NCBI GenBank assembly: GCA_014281115.1
Contig: JACONQ010000005.1
Span: forward strand, 3,224,001 to 3,288,000
Origin: Laburnicola sp. R22_1
Lineage: Eukaryota > Ascomycota > Dothideomycetes > Pleosporales > Didymosphaeriaceae
Length of the DNA stretch: 64,000 nt
Direction: 5' to 3'
The translations under genes were made by a program, and so were the position numbers. The notes beneath the pieces are model-generated. The model saw nothing but the letters and a program-made list of their open reading frames with translations, was not told the DNA's origin and did not search any database. Below are positions 59,861 to 64,000 of this stretch, in pieces; the first letter of the stretch is position 1, and each line of letters begins with the position of its first letter.

Positions 59861-61973
59861 CTGTGTCCGTGCACTCAACGCCCGGATTCAGTCAACGCCC
59901 CGCTGAACGCAAACCACCCCAAATTTCAACACGCCATAACGCCACCAATATGAGCTTAATTGAGGCTGCAATTAAAGAAATAGAATCGCTAAGGTTAGAA
60001 GAATCTTTCTCTTATACTAAGATCGCTAGCAAGCATGGCGTTGATCGAAGTACGCTGTCGCGAAGGCACCAAGCGATTCAAACGACGCGTGCAACTGCGG
60101 GGTTTAACTGACGGAAACTCAGTCCCTAACAAGAGCAGGAGCTTGTATAATACATTGAAGGGCTTACAGCGCGTTACTTGCCACCTATAAGAGAGATAAT
60201 ACGAAATTTCGCGTTAACAATAGCCAAGGAGCTAGTGAGTGAGAGCTGGGTTACTCGCTTCATTAACCGACACAACATCCATCTGATCTCTTAATGGGCA
60301 GCTGGTATGGACAGCAATCGCCACTAAGCCGACTTAGGGGATAAATACAGCCTGTATTTTGATCTCCTGGGTGCCAAAATTAAGGAATATGACATCGAGC
60401 CTCGTCACATGTATAATATGGATAAAAAAGGCTTCTTAATTGGTATTACTAGCTGATTAAAACGAGTGTTCAGCAGACGAATGTGGGAGAATAAGGAGGT
60501 TATAGCATCTCTCTAAGATGGCTCTTGTAAATAGATTACCCTCCTAGCGTGTGTTTGCGCTAATAGATTAGCCTTGCTGCTAAGCCTTATCTATTAGGCT
60601 ACTAATAAGGCTATACAATTAAGCTAGGTAGAGGATATTAAGACAGGAGAGTACTTAGTACACATTTTCTTGTCGCCTTTAGGCTGGACAAATAACAATA
60701 TTGGCCTTGCCTGGCTTAAACAGGTGTTTGATCGCTACACTAAGGCAAAAGCTTAATGGTCTTACTGGTTACTTATCCTTGATGGCTATGGATCTCACGT
60801 TACTATGGATTTTATCGACTATTGTGACTGTAACAGGATACTCCTAGCCATCTTCCCCCCTTATTCAACCCACACGCTTTAGCCACTTAATGTGGTTCTA
60901 TTTAAGCCTCTATTAACTGCGTACTTAAAGGAGCTATCAGATCACCTCCACCAGAGCTAGGGACTCCTTCCTATTAAGAAAGGGGACTTCTTCCCTCTAT
61001 TCTGGGAGGCCTGGACAAGCTCTTTTAAGGAGGAGACAATACTTAAGTCTTTTGAAGCAATAGGCATATTACTATTTAACCTAGAGGTTATACTTAAAAG
61101 GTTCACTAACACTACCCTAGATGAGCAGGAATCGCGAGAGAGCTCTACGTTAGTACTTAGCGGATCTAACTGGCGTAAACTAGACCGCCTTGTACGATCC
61201 GTAGTAGAAGATTAGAGTAGTAAGGACGCGCAGAAGCTTAGCCGCTCACTCCACTACATCTCAGTTTAAAATAAGTTACTTCACTATAAGATTGCTGGGT
61301 TAAGAGAGGCTCTTACTACGAAAAAGAAGCACAAGAAGAAGGGAAAACCTCTAGATCTGCAACAACGTCAAGAGTACTATAGGGGGGCGGTTTTCTGGTT
61401 ACTAAGGAAGGTTAGGGAGGCTCGCGTACGTCAGTCTGTAAAGGAACAAGAGGAGAAGGAGCAGAAGCTTTAAAAAGCTGAGAAGGCTGAGTTGAAGAAG
61501 GCAGCTAAGCTATGCAAGGAGAAAATTGCAGAGGAGAAGCGTGTGGCGAGGGAGGCAGCTAAGGTAGCTAAGGAGAAGGAGAAGGCTAAGAAGGCAGCAG
61601 AGCGTGCTTGCTAGAGAGAAGCTCGCGACAATGCAAAAGCTCTACAATCTACCCAAAAGGGTAAGAGAAAGGCCTCGCAGCTATCTATATAGAGCAACAA
61701 GCGTTAGAAACGCGTAGTTAATACTATAACTACTTAGGAGGCTTTAGGTGCCGCATTAGCAGCTCCACCTAAGACCACGCGGCACGGCCGCAACGTTAAG
61801 CTTCCAAGTAAATATAAGTAGCACAGGTGAATCGCAAGCATTAAAATAGTACTCTACTACAAAATCTCGTAATAATAGCGATTTTGTGTGGCTCTGCAGC
61901 CTTATTTTAGTTAAGCTGCTATGGTGTTCAGCGGGGCGTTGACTGAATCCGGGCGTTGAGTGCACGGACACAG
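59861..61973 (+). mobile_element. pogo-type DNA transposon E, nested in D
   Basis: 2,113 bp flanked by TA (59859-59860 and 61974-61975). Inverted ends begin CTGTGTCCGTGCACTCAACG and match for about 48 bp. The box TCAACGCCC repeats at 17-bp spacing (59875 and 59892). Same size class as elements A and B. Confidence 0.93.
59950..61821 (+). pseudogene. Element E transposase, RIP-damaged
   Basis: 624 codons without net frameshift, many TAG and TAA stops. HTH: FSYTKIASKHGVDRSTLSRR. DDE motifs NMDKKGF, LLILDGYGSH and PLNVVLF (third Asp now Asn). C-terminal Lys/Glu coiled coil. Closest relative in the window is element B. Confidence 0.86.
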
Positions 61974-63306
61974 TAGTAGGCCGGAAGCTTAACGCCCAGA
62001 GAGCTGAGGCAGCTACGCCAGAACAGCTCCGCGCGTTCCTAGAGCTCTATGAGCAGACTCGACAGCGACTCAATATACAGACGGAGAATACGTACAATAT
62101 GGATGAGACTGGCATTGCGCTAGGTGTATGTACTAACACCAGAGTCCTTGCTAGGGCATTAAAGAAGAAGGCTTACGTTAAGTCGCCAGAGAATCGCGAG
62201 TGGGTCTCAATAATTGAGTGCGTATCGGCAACAGGGCGGAAGCTGCGCTGCGTAGTTATCTTCAAGGGCCAGAGCCTGCAGACTACCTGGTTCCCAGCCA
62301 AATCAATACCCGACTGGCTCTATACAACCTCCGAGAATGGATAGACGTCAAATGCGATAGGTGTTGAGTGGCTGCAGCGCATATTCATCCCTGAGACGGC
62401 GCCAGCTGACGGCCAGTACCGCCTGCTTATTCTTGACGGCCATGGCAGCCATATTAATATTGAGTTCCTCTAGCTCTGTAAACAGCATCGAATTGAGCTC
62501 CTATACCTACCTGCGCACTCCTCTCACGTCCTACAGCCTCTAGATCTCGCTCCTTTCTCGGTAATTAAGTCTAGTTACCGACGCCAGATCCAGGAGCTCG
62601 CATCGCTCGACGACGCCGCGCCTGTCAAGAAGGAGCGCTTTATTGCCTGCTACTATCAAGCTAGGGAGGAAGGCTTCACAGAGCGTGTGATTCGAGCTGG
62701 TTAGCAGGCTGCTGGTATCTGCCCATTCAACATTAATCACGTGCTTAGCTCGTCGCAGGTCTCTTAGAGGCCTACAACGCCTACGCCTCAGCAGCAACCT
62801 CAGCAGCAGCCTCAGAGCTTCCTCTCTACCCCTTAAGGCCCTCAGGATCTCTACTTGGCGCAGCGCGACGTCCAGAGCCTCGAAAACCTAGGTTGTAGGA
62901 CCTGGCTCCTCCTACAAAAAGCAGGTAAGGCGCTAGCAGCTGCGAATGCTAGAGCTGCAGGGCTAGAATCAGAGAAAAGACGCCTTGAGTATTATCTACA
63001 GACTACTAGCTCTCACCGGCCACGAAAGCGCGTTCAGATAGACCCAAATCAACGCTTTGCAGAGGTAGAGACTATTATGGAGGGTATGCGCGCAGCTGAG
63101 GCTTTAGCAGCTCAGCAACGTAAATATACTATATTAAGCGCTTTAGAAAGGGCTGCAGTAGCTACAGCAGCTGTAGCGCTTGAATCTATGTGTACTCAAT
63201 GGCAATTATAAGAGCGTTGTTGAGAGATATCGCGTGTTTTATTCAGGGTGCGCGTTTCGGTGGGTGATCAGGAACCCTATGTGATCAATAGCTATATAGC
63301 CGAGCT

Positions 63307-64000
63307 TTGTTGTCCTTATGGCGCTTTTTGTCGACTAATTACTTCTTAGCTTGTTTAAGCCCTACGCACAGAATCTCTGTGTCTATAATAGCAGCGATGT
63401 CTATTAATCAACCTATTGCTTTACTAAGAAGCGCGCTCGTACCAATGCAGAGCGCGAGACTAAGCAACGTCGCCATAAGAAGGCCATCGACCGCGCAACC
63501 CATAAGGGTGGGACTCCAAAGCAAGATAAGGTCTGTAATTCCGCCTTTTGTCCCATTATGTTATATACTAACGTGGTTGTAGAACAAATATAGACTAACG
63601 CGTTATTAGGAGTTTTGGGGTAATAATAAGAGTCCTACTCGCGGCCATGGTCGCGAATAGTGCCTTTCTAGCTTCTTAGCAGTACTTTTAGCCCCTTTAG
63701 AAGCCTTAGGCCAATGTGTGTGTGTAAGGGGGACCTCTGGGGCCATTGTGCCTTAGTGTCCCTAGAAGTGACAGCTCCCTGTGATATGGGAGTCTATTAG
63801 GACTTAAATAGCGCCTTCTAGCGGGCGGCGACGCCCTAAATATCTCAAACCTAGGATCTTAGAATATTCTCTTCTTTTGGCTCTAGGTAAAGTGTAATGT
63901 GCTCTTATAGTCCTTTATAGTTCTTTTTAACTAACCCCTAGAGATACTATAATCTTTCTAAGTTAATATTGCCTTTACGATACCTTACGCTATTAAATAC
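63307..64000 (+). pseudogene. Remnant cut by element D, then unassigned sequence
   Basis: A plus-strand frame from about 63305 has two TAA stops and a highly basic stretch (RTNAERETKQRRHKKAIDRA, about 63440-63500), then ends at a TAG near 63581. It probably continues the remnant left of element D. The rest (63590-64000) shows no feature I recognise. Confidence 0.3.

Larger units (their letters stand above)
59504..63211 (+). pseudogene. Element D transposase, interrupted by element E
   Basis: The first part (59504-59860) and second part (61974-63211) join in frame at a TA. Once one TA is removed the total is 531 codons, exactly as in element C. HTH: QRAAAKAYNIPQSTLSTRL; second HTH TPLQEDFLVEWILEEDARGY. 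DDE motifs NMDETGI, LLILDGHGSH and LQPLDLAPF all keep their Asp. About six TAG/TAA stops. Confidence 0.88.
59402..63306 (+). mobile_element. pogo-type DNA transposon D, split by element E
   Basis: Inverted ends AGCTCGGCTATATAGTTATT / AGCTCGGCTATATAGCTATT. TA at 59400-59401 on the left; TT on the right (63307-63308), probably a mutated TA. Boxes GTTATTGATCAC and GTTCCTGATCAC are spaced 17 bp (59416 and 59433). Without element E the length is 1,790 bp, like element C's 1,792. Confidence 0.9.

Overview
This window is nuclear DNA of a filamentous ascomycete (Pezizomycotina; a Dothideomycete is my guess, not proven). The evidence is short GT-AG introns of about 45-150 nt, fungal gene families, and repeats damaged by C-to-T changes in CpA context, which is the signature of repeat-induced point mutation (RIP). 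The window splits into a gene-bearing left part of ordinary base composition and a very AT-rich, transposon-filled right part.

Left part (1-11.3 kb). Two small inverted-repeat elements and an unrecognised acidic exon come first. Then a C2H2 zinc-finger protein of ZNF511 type (minus strand) is divergent from an EST1/SMG7-type TPR protein (plus). A FAF2/Ubx2-type UBX protein (plus) follows, then a 77-residue Cys-rich protein ending in a CaaX box (minus). These look like ordinary housekeeping or small conserved genes.

Middle (11.3-31.9 kb). A small host reading frame is broken by successive insertions. One is a Mutator-like non-autonomous element with a 10-bp target duplication, itself split by a Copia retrotransposon with two LTRs that look identical. 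The others are two pogo-type DNA transposons (A and B) sharing one TA dinucleotide. A third pogo element (C) follows, then one intact gene island encoding a secreted FAD-dependent oxidoreductase, then pogo element F and a Tc1/mariner element G.

Right part (31.9-64 kb). One Gypsy retrotransposon spans 31965-58336, with a matching 5-bp target duplication (AGTAA) at its outer ends. It carries a nest of later insertions: a Copia element (35909-41419) that landed in a GC-rich scrap, and a second, unrelated Copia-like element (about 45226-56312) that holds two Tc1/mariner elements (H and L). Beyond it, pogo element D (59402-63306) is split by pogo element E (59861-61973).

The most striking pattern is that all six pogo-type elements (A-F) carry a duplicated box in their terminal repeats. 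The box sequence differs between elements but the spacing is exactly 17 bp each time. The related CENP-B box is also 17 bp long, so this looks like a conserved bipartite transposase binding architecture. Most of the transposase genes keep their full-length frame and have decayed by point mutation (TAG/TAA stops) rather than by indels.
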